Assembly (NCBI RefSeq): GCF_021887715.1
Contig: NZ_JAIQXX010000013.1
Coordinates: 1-64,000 of the forward strand
Source of the DNA: Winogradskyella immobilis
GTDB lineage: Bacteria; Bacteroidota; Bacteroidia; Flavobacteriales; Flavobacteriaceae
DNA: 64,000 nt
Direction: 5' to 3'
Shown here: piece by piece, positions 63,471 to 64,000 of the stretch
Layout: the number at the start of each line of letters is the position of its first letter
Position numbering within the stretch: position 1 is the first letter of the stretch
The notes under the pieces: model-generated
The model's input: the letters and a program-made list of their open reading frames with translations, nothing else
The model's database searches: none
What the model was told of the DNA's origin: nothing
Made by a program: the position numbers and the translations under genes

Positions 63471-64000
63471 ATGAAACATATAAAAACATTAGGAGAATTA
63501 AAACAATCGGGTTATCAATCGAAGTCTATAAAAGATGAATTGAGAGATAACTTGATTGAAAACATTAAGAATAAAGTAGTAACGTTTAAAGGGATTCACG
63601 GGTATGAAAATACAGTGATACCAGAATTAGAACGTGCGATTTTGTCAAGACATAATATTAATCTTTTAGGATTACGAGGACAAGCTAAAACACGTTTAGC
63701 GAGAATGATGGTGAACTTGTTAGATGAATATATTCCTGTGGTTGAAGGTTCAGAAATTAATGACGATCCATTACAACCTATTTCAAGATATGCAACGGAA
63801 TTAATTGCAGAAAAAGGAGATGATACTCCAATAATATGGTTGCATAGAGATGATCGTTTTGCTGAAAAATTAGCAACACCAGATGTTACTGTAGCTGATA
63901 TTATTGGTGATGTAGACCCTATAAAAGCTGCGAATTTAAAATTGAGTTATGCCGATGATCGCGTGATTCATTACGGCATGATTCCACGAGCTAACCGCTG
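63471..64000 (+). CDS. MoxR-like/Mg-chelatase-type AAA+ ATPase (truncated by window end)
   Basis: The ATG at 63471 opens a frame that runs to the right edge, about 176 codons, beginning MKHIKTLGELKQSGYQSKSI. A Walker A motif is visible in NLLGLRGQAKTRLARMM near residue 65. The continuation (EGSEINDDPLQP, LATPDVTVADIIGD) matches the ChlI/MoxR group used together with VWA proteins. It pairs with the VWA gene upstream and is separate from the DUF58 cluster's MoxR. Confidence 0.85.
   Translation, partial: MKHIKTLGELKQSGYQSKSIKDELRDNLIENIKNKVVTFKGIHGYENTVIPELERAILSRHNINLLGLRGQAKTRLARMMVNLLDEYIPVVEGSEINDDPLQPISRYATELIAEKGDDTPIIWLHRDDRFAEKLATPDVTVADIIGDVDPIKAANLKLSYADDRVIHYGMIPRANR

Overview
The window looks like chromosomal DNA of a marine-type Flavobacteriaceae bacterium (Bacteroidota). 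The evidence is the low G+C content, the TAnnTTTG promoter elements, the near absence of Shine-Dalgarno sequences, and typical family proteins: DUF5683, DUF6122, GIN-domain DUF2807 proteins, PspC with PadR, a LepB of about 535 residues, soluble-type methylmalonyl-CoA mutase subunits, a TonB receptor, and VCBS/BNR secreted proteins. There are no rRNA genes, transposases, phage genes or CRISPR arrays. One tRNA gene (Pro, TGG) is present. No gene-free stretch exceeds 300 bases once the TonB receptor is extended to its true N-terminus.

Region 1 (1-9.8 kb): the end of an unknown gene; a minus-strand recF-lipoprotein pair; then a plus-strand run of TPR membrane protein, ribH, two related small tail-anchored proteins, mutL, two rhomboid proteases and an endonuclease/exonuclease/phosphatase-fold membrane protein. 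Region 2 (8.9-19 kb, minus strand): the parA-parB-DUF5683-dapB-(IVP four-helix protein)-lepB-WbqC-DUF6122 cluster, an M16 zinc protease and an outer-membrane barrel protein. Region 3 (19-24 kb, minus): udk, a DivIC/FtsB-like protein, and both methylmalonyl-CoA mutase subunits with a lipoprotein gene between them.

Region 4 (24-33 kb, minus) is exported-protein rich. An operon of Tat-exported M19 dipeptidase-like protein, seven-repeat VCBS protein, lipoprotein amidohydrolase and lipoprotein RidA is followed by a TonB receptor, a PQQ-type sugar dehydrogenase and a cytochrome c. The TonB receptor frame is intact over about 760 codons but has no ATG, GTG or TTG at its N-terminus. Region 5 (33.3-36.3 kb, plus): tRNA-Pro, a hipBA toxin-antitoxin pair with two 23-bp operator-like repeats over its promoter, and trxB.

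Region 6 (36.3-45 kb): two GIN-domain envelope proteins, a PspC protein, a PadR repressor and a DUF4870 protein, with a (TTGA)10 microsatellite in front of padR. DUF4442, AIM24-like, a small conserved protein, divergent oxyR/dps and DUF2141 follow. Region 7 (45-52 kb): the Bacteroidota MoxR-DUF58 membrane cluster (SpoIIM, membrane protein, DUF4129, DUF4350, MoxR, DUF58) divergent from an RDD protein. Region 8 (52-64 kb): YceI lipoprotein, FAD amine oxidase-like enzyme, a cupin/NSS transporter/2OG-Fe oxygenase operon, a large BNR-repeat secreted protein, a carboxypeptidase-regulatory-domain protein, and a second VWA plus MoxR-like ATPase pair that runs off the right end.

Most of the window is ordinary flavobacterial chromosome. 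The items most worth a second look are: the exported dipeptidase/amidohydrolase/RidA operon and its altered metal site; the hipBA operator pair; the (TTGA)n tracts at the PadR/PspC/GIN locus; the paired NKRFNY small membrane proteins; the start-codon-less TonB receptor; and the cupin-transporter-oxygenase operon.
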